Origin: Bacteroidaceae bacterium
GTDB lineage: Bacteria > Bacteroidota > Bacteroidia > Bacteroidales > Bacteroidaceae
Assembly: GCA_017557635.1 (NCBI GenBank)
Contig: JAFYYH010000022.1
Coordinates: 236,710-300,709, forward strand
Reading direction: 5' to 3'
Length of the DNA: 64,000 nucleotides
Each line of letters starts with the position of its first letter. Position 1 is the first letter of the stretch. Shown piece after piece: positions 16,514 through 24,797 of this stretch. The notes under the pieces are model-generated. The model searched no databases. It was not told where the DNA came from and saw only the letters and a program-made list of their open reading frames with translations. The translations under genes were made by a program, and so were the position numbers.

Positions 16514-16550
16514 ACAAATGTACGACAATAATTTATATCGCATACGATAT
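16500..16550 (-). promoter_or_regulatory. Promoter flanked by twin palindromic operators
   Basis: Palindromes ATATCGTTCGCGATAC (16500-16515) and ATATCGCATACGATAT (16535-16550) share the form ATATCG-N4-CGATAT/C, with centres 35 bases apart. A -7 box TACATTTG (minus strand, 16515-16522) lies between them. This placement fits autorepression by the OhrR-type protein. Confidence 0.6.
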
Positions 16551-16568
16551 TTATCTTAAAAAAACAAA

Positions 16569-16603
16569 AATGGCACATTTGGGAGAATCCCTTTTGTGCC
16601 ATT
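16569..16603 (-). terminator. Terminator after TonB receptor gene
   Basis: Stem AATGGCACA/TGTGCCATT with inner GGGA/TCCC, followed on the minus strand by a T-rich run (TTTTTGTTTTTTT). Confidence 0.75.
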
Positions 16604-16615
16604 CTTCAGTCGATT

Positions 16616-18634
16616 TTAAAATATCAGAGGGATCTCCAGTTTCAGAGTAATATTGCGTCCGGGGTTACGCAGACCCACGTATTTGAGTCGGTTAAGATGG
16701 TCCACATATACCCTGTCGGTGAGATTCTCGCCCACCAGGCTCAGACTTGCCACGCGCTTCCCGTTCTGAAGGATATCGGTATGGGCCGATGCCCCTAACA
16801 GCGTGTAAGCCGGTGTAGCGGTCTCAGTGCCCTCCAGGAAGTGATCCTGTCTGAAACGGTGGTCAACGCCAAAAGAGAGATAGCAGTTATTGAAAGTCCG
16901 GCCGCTGTGGGTAATCTCCCACTTCACGTCAAATCCCAGTTTGGGAGCCGGAATGAGCGGCATGTCAGTTGATTGGAAGGTTCCGCGCACGTACGCATAG
17001 TCTGCACCCAGGTGCAGGGCATGCACGGGATGGAAATCGGCCGATACCTCTGCGCCGTAAAGCAGCGCATTAGTTGCCTTGAACAGATACTCGTCATGCT
17101 GATCGACAACCGCGCCCGTGCGAGCCGAATAGATGTAATTCTCCACATTATTCATAAAGGCCGATGCCGTCAGAGCCACATGCTCAAGGTTCAGATCCAC
17201 GCCCAGGTCACCCTGCAGGCTGAATTCGGGCTTAAGGTCACTGTTGCCGCGCTCATAGCGTACGGTGCCCTCATGAACGCCGTTCGATGCCAGTTCGCTC
17301 AGGTTGGGTGCGCGGAATCCGCGGGCGATGTTAGCCTTGACATTGATGATTGGCAGCGGCGTGCAGACAACGCCCAGGCTGCCCGTCAGACCGGTATAAT
17401 CACGGGTGAAAGCATCGAACTTACCCTCCAGGAACTGACTCTCAAGGTGACGGGTATCGACCCTGAGTCCGCCCGAGAAGGTGAACTCTTCAATCGACAT
17501 TGAGGTTGTTGCATAAACGCCCAGGTCAAAGAGGTTATAAGCTGGTATGAGCACCTCCTCTCCAAGGTTGTCGCTCTGCTGGTACATGCCCCCCACTCCG
17601 GTCGAAACCTTCCAGCCGCCGGGCAGTTCATCGGTCAGATAACGCAGCTCATAGTTCACGGTGTTGAGTTTGAAATCCAGTTCAGCCTCATCGGCCTCCT
17701 CTTCAAACTCCTGGCGGCGGTTCTGCTGCATTCCCACAAGCGCTTTCAGACTGCCGGGGCCGATGATAACGCTGTTGTCAAGCACGGCCTTGTAGTGGTG
17801 CACCTGCTGGAAAGGCAGTTCTACGGCGTATCCTGTGGGGCCTTCCAGCTCGTTGGAGCCCTCCTCATAGCCCTCGGTCATGCCCGGGGTCAGATGATAA
17901 TAGCCAAGTGTGAGGCGTGAGAATCCCCAGTCGCGATTCAGTCCCAGTTTGCCGCTTGCAGCACGCTCACGGAACTGTGTGCCGGGAATAAGGCCGTCGG
18001 CGGCGTTCCGGATGGCATGCGCGTATTTGTCGGAGAAACGCAGGTCCCATACCGTACCTTTCTTATTACCGGCCTGATAGACCGAATATGCAGCCAGGCC
18101 GTTGTTGGTCTGATACTCGCTGCTCAAGCCTCCGGTTAACTGGCCAGGCTCCGGGAAGGGATTGGGATTGAGCAGTATCACGCCGGCCAGGGCATCCGAT
18201 CCGTACATGATGCTGGCGGGGCCTTTCAGAACCTCGGCGCTACCCACGGTGGCGGCATCGACCTCAATTCCGTGCTCGTCGCCCCACTGCTGGCCCTCCT
18301 GACGGATTCCGTCGGCCATCAGGATTACGCGGTTGTAACCCATTCCGCGGATCACAGGCTTGGAAATGCCGCTTCCGGTGGTCACCTGGTTCACGCCGGG
18401 CAGTGCGGTGATGGCGTCTATGATATTGTTCGATGAGCTTTCACGCAGCGTGCGTGCATCGGCCACGCTTATGGCCGACGGGGTCTGGCTCAAAAGGCTG
18501 GTTCCGGTAAGGCCGGTCACTGTCACCTCGTCCAGGCGGAGGTGTTTGTAGAAGATGTCTGTGCTGTCCTGGGCTATTGTAGATGTGCAAACGATTGCGG
18601 ACAATACGACCGCAATGAGAATATGTTTTTTCAT
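16616..18634 (-). CDS. TonB-dependent outer-membrane receptor (metal/siderophore type)
   Basis: 672 aa. Signal peptide ends near TIA-QD. The plug domain (about 35-150) includes LDEVTVTG, the GMGYNRVILMADGIRQEGQQWGDEHG segment and VLKGPASIMYGSDALAGVI. A 22-strand barrel follows, with the TonB-receptor C-terminal signature ending in LIF. The small, single-domain architecture without the SusC N-terminal extension, plus the EVDAATVGSAEV plug, resembles ZnuD/iron receptors rather than SusC. A small His/Cys-rich exported protein 46 bases upstream points to a metal or metal complex as substrate. Confidence 0.8.
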   Translation of the reverse strand: MKKHILIAVVLSAIVCTSTIAQDSTDIFYKHLRLDEVTVTGLTGTSLLSQTPSAISVADARTLRESSSNNIIDAITALPGVNQVTTGSGISKPVIRGMGYNRVILMADGIRQEGQQWGDEHGIEVDAATVGSAEVLKGPASIMYGSDALAGVILLNPNPFPEPGQLTGGLSSEYQTNNGLAAYSVYQAGNKKGTVWDLRFSDKYAHAIRNAADGLIPGTQFRERAASGKLGLNRDWGFSRLTLGYYHLTPGMTEGYEEGSNELEGPTGYAVELPFQQVHHYKAVLDNSVIIGPGSLKALVGMQQNRRQEFEEEADEAELDFKLNTVNYELRYLTDELPGGWKVSTGVGGMYQQSDNLGEEVLIPAYNLFDLGVYATTSMSIEEFTFSGGLRVDTRHLESQFLEGKFDAFTRDYTGLTGSLGVVCTPLPIINVKANIARGFRAPNLSELASNGVHEGTVRYERGNSDLKPEFSLQGDLGVDLNLEHVALTASAFMNNVENYIYSARTGAVVDQHDEYLFKATNALLYGAEVSADFHPVHALHLGADYAYVRGTFQSTDMPLIPAPKLGFDVKWEITHSGRTFNNCYLSFGVDHRFRQDHFLEGTETATPAYTLLGASAHTDILQNGKRVASLSLVGENLTDRVYVDHLNRLKYVGLRNPGRNITLKLEIPLIF

Positions 18635-18680
18635 TTCAATAATGTATTCAATTAATAATAAAGGAGTTGAACTCTATATA

Positions 18681-18998
18681 TCAAATGAATACGAATGGCG
18701 GTGCACGGGTGGATTTAAGATCGGAAAACTTAAAACTGATGTCCGGAACTACTTCGGCAAACTCAGTCTCGGTAAAGCACGGCTCGAATGCCGGCTCCTG
18801 CTCAGAAGCAAAAAGATTCAGGGTTGTCAGAAACTCGCAGACCAAGCAGTGCAGTCCCTCATGGTCAACATCTATAACGCATTGGGAATCACTCTCCTGC
18901 TCCGGAACAATGACGGTATGATGATGCACGCTTGCAAGCAAAAGTGCCTGCAGGAAGATTACCAATAACAGCGATGATATGATGCGTGCTTTCTTCAT
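18681..18998 (-). CDS. Small exported His/Cys-containing protein
   Basis: 105 aa. An N-terminal hydrophobic segment (signal or anchor, about 5-24) is followed by SVHHHTV, then a Cys/His cluster CVIDVDHEGLHCLVCEF and an acidic aromatic tail. The pattern recalls DUF2946-like small proteins found beside metal-related TonB receptors, but that link is by analogy only. First gene of the TonB receptor transcript, with a TAATTTTG box at 19006-19013. Confidence 0.6.
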   Translation of the reverse strand: MKKARIISSLLLVIFLQALLLASVHHHTVIVPEQESDSQCVIDVDHEGLHCLVCEFLTTLNLFASEQEPAFEPCFTETEFAEVVPDISFKFSDLKSTRAPPFVFI

Positions 18999-19005
18999 AC
19001 GCCTG

Positions 19006-19013
19006 CAAAATTA
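19006..19013 (-). promoter_or_regulatory. Promoter -7 box for small protein/TonB receptor operon
   Basis: TAATTTTG on the minus strand, 7 bases upstream of the start at 18998. It overlaps the T-run of the upstream terminator. Confidence 0.5.
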
Positions 19014-19021
19014 AAACAAAA

Positions 19022-19052
19022 AAGCCCCCGCAGGATATCTGCAGGGGCCTTT
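19022..19052 (-). terminator. Terminator downstream of yeiH
   Basis: A GC-rich hairpin (GCCCCTGCAG... CTGCGGGGGC on the minus strand) followed by TTTTTTGTTTT. It ends transcripts coming from YeiH and the adjoining repeat. Confidence 0.75.
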
Positions 19053-19075
19053 CTATGATTAAAAATCTACAATTA

Positions 19076-19195
19076 GTGACAAAGGGGACGGTTCCGTTTG
19101 GCACGTTTGAAAAAAGCAAAAATCCCACCTGAGCATAGTGTAGCGCAGATGGGATCCTTTTTGTGCGTGCCAAACGGAACCGTCCCCTTTGTCAT
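19076..19195. repeat. Family-1 long inverted repeat, 120 bp, copy B
   Basis: Same architecture and length as the element at 14755: 30-base arms (29 of 30 complementary) and inner stem AAAAATCCCACCTG / CAGATGGGAT. Its right arm abuts the minus-strand stop codon of yeiH (19195-19197). Confidence 0.9.
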
Positions 19196-20490
19196 CAATT
19201 CTTGATGACGCCGAAGAGGATGGCGGCAACAAGAAGCGTAAAGATGATGTTGAAGCCCTGGGCCGAGAGGAACGCCTTGAGAGACTGGTTGTTCTCCTTG
19301 GCGAAAATCTGCTTGAAATTGGTCTCAAGGCCGATGCACACGAATGCGATTGAGAAGAAGATGTTCTGGAAGTTCTTGGCCAGGCTCTTGTAAGCAATGC
19401 CATCGGCACTCTTTCCGGCAAAGAATATGCTGAACACGATAGAAGCAATCACCATACCCACAACGAACTTGGGGAAACGCTCCCAGATAACCTTGCCTGA
19501 GGTCTTCTCAACGCCCTTGGTGCCGCGAAGCGACCAGTAAAGTGAGATAAAGAACGCAGCCACGCCAATGAGCACGTTCTGTGAAGCCTTCACGATGACA
19601 GCGGTCTGCCCTGCCTCATCGCCCAGAATTCCGCCCGATGCAGCCACGGCAGCGGTGGTATCGATAGTACCGCCAATCCAAGCGCCGGCCACCTGTGCCT
19701 GTGCAAGCTCATTTCCGGGGAAGAACAGCGGAAGCAGCCAGTTGCAAAGCAGCGGCATGATGTAAAGCATGGGAATAGCCACAACCATTACCAGTGAAAT
19801 CACGTATGACAGTTTCTTCTGGTCACCCTTGATGGTACCGCAGGTTGCAATGGCGGCCGATACACCGCAGATACTTACAGAACTTGCCAGCATCGTAGCC
19901 ATCTCGTCATCCACCTTGAACACCTTGCGTGAGATCCAGAAACCAAAGTACCATACGCACAGCACCACGATCAGAGCCTGAGCCAGACCGTATGCGCCGG
20001 ACTTGAGCACCTCCTGATAAAGCACGGTGGCACCCAGGCAGACAATACCTATCTTGATATAAAACTCACTCTGAATAGCGGGTTTGAGCCAATCCGGGAC
20101 CTTGAAGAAATTGCTGATAATCAGGCCCAGAATAACCGCAAACAGAACTGCCTCAAGACCGTACTTCTTGCAGAACGGAATTGTAGCCAGCGCCAGCGAA
20201 ACCACTGTCAGCAAGCAAATTACAAGGAATGAAAAGAATAATCCCTTGAACGGTTTTCCCGTCAGCGCCTGCGCCAGATAAAGCAGAGCCAGCACAAACA
20301 CGAATATATAGACCGCGCCCAGCCAACCTTCCAGACTGCCCAAAGCACCGGCACTCTGACTGGCCAGGATTCCCGGAATCTTAAGACTGTTCATTGTATT
20401 AGGAAACAACACTGACAGAGCCAGCACGATAAATCCCAGAACGACAACTATCCACTCGTCGTTCACCAAAGCTTTTCTAGTTTTACTCAT
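19195..20490 (-). CDS. YeiH family putative sulfate exporter (UPF0324)
   Basis: 431 aa with about 11 transmembrane helices. Conserved segments SSVSICGVSAAIATCG, AGAWIGGTIDTTAAVAASG and AVIVKASQNVLIGVAAF identify the YeiH/UPF0324 family, annotated as sulfate or anion exporters though rarely tested. Divergent from the AraC-type gene at 20576 across an 85-base region. Its last codon touches a family-1 repeat. Confidence 0.8.
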   Translation of the reverse strand: MSKTRKALVNDEWIVVVLGFIVLALSVLFPNTMNSLKIPGILASQSAGALGSLEGWLGAVYIFVFVLALLYLAQALTGKPFKGLFFSFLVICLLTVVSLALATIPFCKKYGLEAVLFAVILGLIISNFFKVPDWLKPAIQSEFYIKIGIVCLGATVLYQEVLKSGAYGLAQALIVVLCVWYFGFWISRKVFKVDDEMATMLASSVSICGVSAAIATCGTIKGDQKKLSYVISLVMVVAIPMLYIMPLLCNWLLPLFFPGNELAQAQVAGAWIGGTIDTTAAVAASGGILGDEAGQTAVIVKASQNVLIGVAAFFISLYWSLRGTKGVEKTSGKVIWERFPKFVVGMVIASIVFSIFFAGKSADGIAYKSLAKNFQNIFFSIAFVCIGLETNFKQIFAKENNQSLKAFLSAQGFNIIFTLLVAAILFGVIKN

Positions 20491-20562
20491 CTTATTAATC
20501 GGTTAATAATATGCAAATCAACTCATTTTTACTTACACCGCAAAAGGAACGCTTCCTTTTTG

Positions 20563-20570
20563 TACCTTTG
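20563..20570 (+). promoter_or_regulatory. Promoter -7 box giving a near-leaderless mRNA
   Basis: TACCTTTG ends only 5 bases before the ATG at 20576. A short palindrome of the CGCAAAAGGAA...TTCCTTTTTG type (20539-20562) lies just upstream and may be an operator or a degenerate family-3 repeat. Confidence 0.55.
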
Positions 20571-20575
20571 CCCGC

Positions 20576-21088
20576 ATGAGCGCAGTAATCATCATCGAAT
20601 CAATCATCATCGCGGTGCTGGCAATCACGCTGGCGGTATTCATCGTGCTCTTTATCAGGCGCGACCGGGCCCTGCGCAAATACCTGTTCCACACGCAGCC
20701 CATCGCCTACAACAACAATGATGCCGATGTCAAACTCATCATGGCCCTCAAATCCAAGATGGCCGATGAGCGCCTCTTCACGGACAGCACCCTCACGCTC
20801 GACAAGGTAGCCAAACTGCTGGGCACCAACCGCTCCACCCTCTCCAAGGCCATTAACTCCGGCCTGGGAGTCAACTTCAGCACCTTCCTGAACAGTTACC
20901 GAATCAAGGAGGCCATCAGGCTGCTGGGTGAGAACAGCGCCCAATCCTACAAAATGGAATCCATCGGCCAGATGTGCGGCTTCAACTCCCGCCAGGCCTT
21001 TCACCGCGCCTTCAAGAACGAGACCGGCATGAACATGCGCCAGTACGCAAAGAAGGTGTCCGCCTCCAATTCTGCCAACCCCGCCTAA
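20576..21088 (+). CDS. Membrane-anchored AraC-type DNA-binding protein
   Basis: 170 aa. Residues about 4-27 form one hydrophobic transmembrane helix, followed by basic RRDRALRK, then an AraC HTH domain (about 55-160): LTLDKVAKLLGTNRSTLSKAIN and IGQMCGFNSRQAFHRAFKNETGMNMRQYAK. No periplasmic or ligand domain is present, unlike the long hybrid regulators of Bacteroides. A membrane tether with no sensor is unusual. Divergent from yeiH, its possible target. Confidence 0.75.
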   Translation: MSAVIIIESIIIAVLAITLAVFIVLFIRRDRALRKYLFHTQPIAYNNNDADVKLIMALKSKMADERLFTDSTLTLDKVAKLLGTNRSTLSKAINSGLGVNFSTFLNSYRIKEAIRLLGENSAQSYKMESIGQMCGFNSRQAFHRAFKNETGMNMRQYAKKVSASNSANPA

Positions 21089-21133
21089 AAACGTATTTCA
21101 AAGAAAATCTTTCTACCGTTTTGCATCGTCAAA

Positions 21134-21156
21134 GCGGATTTTTCCGCATTTTTTGC
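21134..21156 (+). terminator. Terminator after AraC-type gene
   Basis: GCGGA/TCCGC stem followed by ATTTTTTG. Confidence 0.65.
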
Positions 21157-21213
21157 TTAACTGGGCCGATTATTCCGCATGCAGTAATTTAGCATGTCGT
21201 AATATCGTTACTT

Positions 21214-21999
21214 ATGGCCAATCCTTACGAAATAGATATCGAACAGATAATCCGGAGCCGATTCCCAAAAGCACCGCGACTGCTCACACGTTTTATCAAA
21301 AAGCTTATTCACCAGGACTTCCTGAACGGATTCTTCCGCAAGGGATACACCGGCGTGGAGTTCTGCCACGAGGCGCTCAAGTACCTGAATATCAGGATTG
21401 AAGTTGAGGGCTCAATCCCAGAGGGCGGCCCCTACACTTTCGTCTCAAACCATCCGCTGGGCGGCATTGACGGCCTGGCACTGCTTGACCTGATTGGTTC
21501 CAACGGCAGGGATGTAAAACTGTTAGGTAATGATTTCCTGGCCGCAATCAAGGGCCTTGCTCCCATGATAGTTCCCATAAGCAAGGTTGGAATTCAGAGC
21601 CGCTCGCTCAAGTCCAACATTGACCAGGCGTTCAGCAGTGATGTGAACATGCTGGTGTGTCCCGCAGGCAAGGTTTCAAGAAAAATTGACGGTGTGATAC
21701 AGGACCAGAAATGGGCTAAGACATTCCTTCAAAAGAGCATAGAAACCCATCGTGACATAGTTCCCATGCACTTTATCGGCGAGAATTCACGCAGGTTCTA
21801 TCGCATCGGCCGTATGGAGAAATTCTTCCACTTGCGTTTTCCGCTGGGCATGCTCTTTTTGCCCGATGAGATGTACCGCGCTCAGGGCAGCACCTACCGC
21901 GTGGTCATCGGCCAACCAATTGAATATAAAACATTTGATTCATCCAAGTCCCTTAATGACTGGGCACAGGATATCCGCAAAACCGTTTACGAATTATGA
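21214..21999 (+). CDS. glsA: O-acyltransferase of glycine lipid synthesis (PlsC-like)
   Basis: 261 aa. NHPLGGIDGLALLDLIG (about 70-86) is the NHxxxxD acyltransferase motif in the form used by the GlsA/OlsA group. VPISKVGIQSRSLKSN and CPAGKVSRKIDG correspond to the later motifs. The gene pair with the following N-acyltransferase matches the glsA/glsB pair of Bacteroides thetaiotaomicron that makes glycine and commendamide-type lipids. GlsA would add the second, ester-linked acyl chain at the inner membrane. Stop and next start overlap (ATGA). Confidence 0.8.
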   Translation: MANPYEIDIEQIIRSRFPKAPRLLTRFIKKLIHQDFLNGFFRKGYTGVEFCHEALKYLNIRIEVEGSIPEGGPYTFVSNHPLGGIDGLALLDLIGSNGRDVKLLGNDFLAAIKGLAPMIVPISKVGIQSRSLKSNIDQAFSSDVNMLVCPAGKVSRKIDGVIQDQKWAKTFLQKSIETHRDIVPMHFIGENSRRFYRIGRMEKFFHLRFPLGMLFLPDEMYRAQGSTYRVVIGQPIEYKTFDSSKSLNDWAQDIRKTVYEL

Positions 22000-22970
22000 A
22001 AAAGATCATCGACCCCGTTAGTGTTGACGTCCTTAAGTCACAGCTCAAGAAAGAGTATTTTCTGCGTACCACCAACCATGGCGGCAACGAGATTTACGTA
22101 GTTGACAACACCAATGCGCCCGATGTGCTGCGTGAGATTGGCCGTCTGCGTGAGGAGGCTTTCCGCGCCGGCGGCGGTGGCACCGGTCAGGAGCTTGACC
22201 TGGACCGCTTTGACACAGACCCTGCATACGGTTACAAACAGCTGGTGCTTTGGGATCCTGAGGCCGAGCGTATCATAGGCGGTTACCGATACGCCCTCTG
22301 CAACAACATTGTGTATGACCGGTTCGGACAGCCGCTGCTCACATCGTCACATATGTTCCAGTTCTCCAAGAAGTTTATAAACAACGAGTTACAGCATACA
22401 ATTGAGTTGGGCCGGTCATTCGTAACGCTTGATTATCAGAGTTCCAAGGGCGGCGCCAAGAGCATCTTTGCGCTGGACAATCTGTTTGACGGACTGGGCG
22501 CTCTCATGGTCATGTACAAGAGCAGCATGAAGTATTTCTTCGGCAAAATGACCATCTACAGCCAGTACCCTACTCAGGCGCGTGAGATGATCCAGGTGTT
22601 CCTGAGCAAGTGGTTCGGCGCGGCAAACCTGCGTCGCGTCAGACTGCGCAAGCCTGTCCGCGTTAAGAGGCCAGGCAAGTACATAAAGAAACTCACAGGC
22701 AAGACTTACAAGGATGATTACCGCAACCTCAAGGCATATGTCTCAAGTTTTGGCGTGAGCATCCCGCCGCTGGTAAACTCCTACATGAATCTGTCGCCCA
22801 AGATGCAGTACTTTGGCACCGGCCTGAACGACGAGTTCGGTGACGTGCTGGATTCCGGCATCATGATACCCTTCAAGTACATTGCCGAGGACAAGATCCG
22901 CCGCCACATCGACACCGTCAAGCCCGGTCCCCTTGCCAAATTGAGATTCTTACTCAGAAGGAAAATTTAG
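21996..22970 (+). CDS. glsB: N-acyltransferase of glycine lipid synthesis (GNAT/OlsB-like)
   Basis: 324 aa. A GNAT-type ornithine/glycine N-acyltransferase core: IGRLREEAFRAGGGGTGQELDLDRFD, GYKQLVLWDPEAERIIGGYRYA and the ELGRSFVTLDYQ strand before the acyl-donor loop. GlsB transfers a 3-hydroxy-acyl chain to the amino group of glycine. Coupled by a 4-base overlap to glsA. Confidence 0.85.
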   Translation: MKKIIDPVSVDVLKSQLKKEYFLRTTNHGGNEIYVVDNTNAPDVLREIGRLREEAFRAGGGGTGQELDLDRFDTDPAYGYKQLVLWDPEAERIIGGYRYALCNNIVYDRFGQPLLTSSHMFQFSKKFINNELQHTIELGRSFVTLDYQSSKGGAKSIFALDNLFDGLGALMVMYKSSMKYFFGKMTIYSQYPTQAREMIQVFLSKWFGAANLRRVRLRKPVRVKRPGKYIKKLTGKTYKDDYRNLKAYVSSFGVSIPPLVNSYMNLSPKMQYFGTGLNDEFGDVLDSGIMIPFKYIAEDKIRRHIDTVKPGPLAKLRFLLRRKI

Positions 22971-23000
22971 GTTAGCATTGTTCTTTTTGAATAATAATCA

Positions 23001-23008
23001 TACATTTG
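23001..23008 (+). promoter_or_regulatory. Promoter -7 box for serpin gene
   Basis: TACATTTG, 30 bases upstream of the ATG at 23039. It overlaps an upstream in-frame Met at 23006, which rules that Met out as a start. Confidence 0.6.
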
Positions 23009-23038
23009 CTGATACTCATCAGTCAAATTGTTTGCACT

Positions 23039-24289
23039 ATGAACAAAAGGAACATCACATTTGCTTTATTAACAGCGCTTTTAGTAAGCTGCAATCTTGA
23101 TAATGAAATAGAGGAACCGACCCCGACAATCGATCCCGTTTATCCTCCTGCTGACCTTGTGCTGACAAAATCTGAGCTGCAAATGGTTCAGCAAAGCAAC
23201 ACTTTTGCATTCAACCTGTTCAACCAGATTTCAGACACTACCGCTTGGGAATCGGACATTAAGACAAAGAGTTTCATGGTATCTCCTTTGAGCATCACAT
23301 ATGCACTTGGCATGCTCAACAACGGTGCCGCCGGAAACACTCAGGCTCAGATAAACAACGTGCTGGGATTCGGCCAGACAGGGGCCGATAGCATCAACGC
23401 GTTCTGCTACAAGATGCTCCAAGCCGCACCCGCGCTGGACTCTCTGACTAAGGTGCTGATTGCCAACAACATCTACCTGAACCAGGGATTTGAGATAAAG
23501 CCCGAATTCCAGAAGAAAGCCAATGATTTCTACGACGCCCAGCCCGAGACACGCAATTTCGCCGACGGGGAGACGATGGATGTGATCAACCAGTGGGCAA
23601 GTGACCATACCGAGCATATGATAGACACCGTCCTCACCGAGGATGAGTTTGACGAACGCGCTGACTATTACATGCTTAACGCATTATACTTCAAGGGCGA
23701 GTGGACCACAAAATTCGACAAGGCCAAGACCAAGGAAGCATCATTCTCTACTCCCGGAAGAAAGACCGTTATGGTTCCAATGATGAATCTGCAGGCTGAG
23801 TTTGAATACTCTCAAAACAATGATTATCAGGCCATCCGCTTACCGTACGGCAACGGTTCCTACTACATGACCGTTCTGTTGCCAAAAGCCTTCAACGGCG
23901 ATCTGCCTGCTTTGCCATCGGCCCAAGCCTGGAAAGAGCTCAACCGTAATATGGAAAAGACGTTGATTGATTTGTCTATGCCTCGCATTGAAACTGATAC
24001 AGACATTGATCTGTCAGATATTATGAAAGGTCTGGGAATGACCGATGCATTCAACAGAGCGGCCGATTTCTCAGAATTAAGCGTTGTTTGGACCTATATC
24101 TTCCTGTTCAAACAGGTAGCCAAGATAAAACTTGATGAGGAGGGCACCGAAGCTGCAGCTGTAACGGTAATCGGTGGCAAGAGAAGCGACTCAACTCCCA
24201 AATTCACAGCCAATCACCCGTTCATCTACCTGATCAGCGAGAAGAATTCGGACGCCATATTCTTTATGGGCCGATTCACGGGCGAGTAA
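23039..24289 (+). CDS. Serpin-family protease inhibitor lipoprotein
   Basis: 416 aa. Lipoprotein signal LLVSC near residue 18, then a complete serpin fold: SFMVSPLSITYALGMLNNGAAG, YFKGEWTTKFD, and the C-terminal signature FTANHPFIYLI. The hinge EEGTEAAAVTV is the mobile Ala-rich type of inhibitory serpins. The reactive loop reads GGKRSDS; counting from the hinge places P1 at or beside the Arg-Ser pair, suggesting a trypsin-like target. It would protect surface proteins from host or neighbour proteases. Its last 14 bases overlap the convergent GNAT gene. Confidence 0.85.
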   Translation: MNKRNITFALLTALLVSCNLDNEIEEPTPTIDPVYPPADLVLTKSELQMVQQSNTFAFNLFNQISDTTAWESDIKTKSFMVSPLSITYALGMLNNGAAGNTQAQINNVLGFGQTGADSINAFCYKMLQAAPALDSLTKVLIANNIYLNQGFEIKPEFQKKANDFYDAQPETRNFADGETMDVINQWASDHTEHMIDTVLTEDEFDERADYYMLNALYFKGEWTTKFDKAKTKEASFSTPGRKTVMVPMMNLQAEFEYSQNNDYQAIRLPYGNGSYYMTVLLPKAFNGDLPALPSAQAWKELNRNMEKTLIDLSMPRIETDTDIDLSDIMKGLGMTDAFNRAADFSELSVVWTYIFLFKQVAKIKLDEEGTEAAAVTVIGGKRSDSTPKFTANHPFIYLISEKNSDAIFFMGRFTGE

Positions 24290-24797
24290 ACTTCAAGACT
24301 TTTACTGGTTTGTCCGAGCCTATTTCCAGGTTCGGACAAATTATTTCTCTGCCTGTATCAATGAAGCCGCACTTGGTCATTACGCGGCCCGATGCGGGAT
24401 TGGACGGGAAAAAATCTCCCCACAGAACAGTGTAATGCTTTACATTGAAGCAGTAGTCAATTACCAGACGCAGAGCCTCTGTGCAGATACCCCTGCCCCA
24501 GTAAGGCTTGCCGATCCAGTAACCTACTTCACACTGGTCATCAGGTATCTGGAGATTTGAAACAGATGCAGGCAGATAGCCCACGCAACCAATTGCTTCA
24601 GCGGTCTCCTTAAGCTCAACAGCCCACATCGTAGGCGTGTTGAATACGGTTTTGATAATCTGCAGGCTCTCCTCAACACTCTTATGCGGCGGCCAGCCTG
24701 CGCGCGGTCCCACATCAGGATCACTGGCATATTTGAAAAGCGCCTCAGCATCACTCTCACGCCACGGGCGCAGAATCAGTCTTTCTGTCTCCATCAT
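24276..24797 (-). CDS. RimJ/RimL-type GNAT acetyltransferase
   Basis: 173 aa, opening with METERLILRPWRESDAEALF typical of RimJ/RimL-like enzymes. It has EVGYWIGKPYWGRGICTEAL (acetyl-CoA loop) and PASGRVMTKCGF near the C-terminus. Protein or small-molecule N-acetylation; substrate unknown. Last gene of the nine-gene minus-strand block and overlaps the upstream gene by 4 bases. Confidence 0.8.
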   Translation of the reverse strand: MMETERLILRPWRESDAEALFKYASDPDVGPRAGWPPHKSVEESLQIIKTVFNTPTMWAVELKETAEAIGCVGYLPASVSNLQIPDDQCEVGYWIGKPYWGRGICTEALRLVIDYCFNVKHYTVLWGDFFPSNPASGRVMTKCGFIDTGREIICPNLEIGSDKPVKVLKFTRP

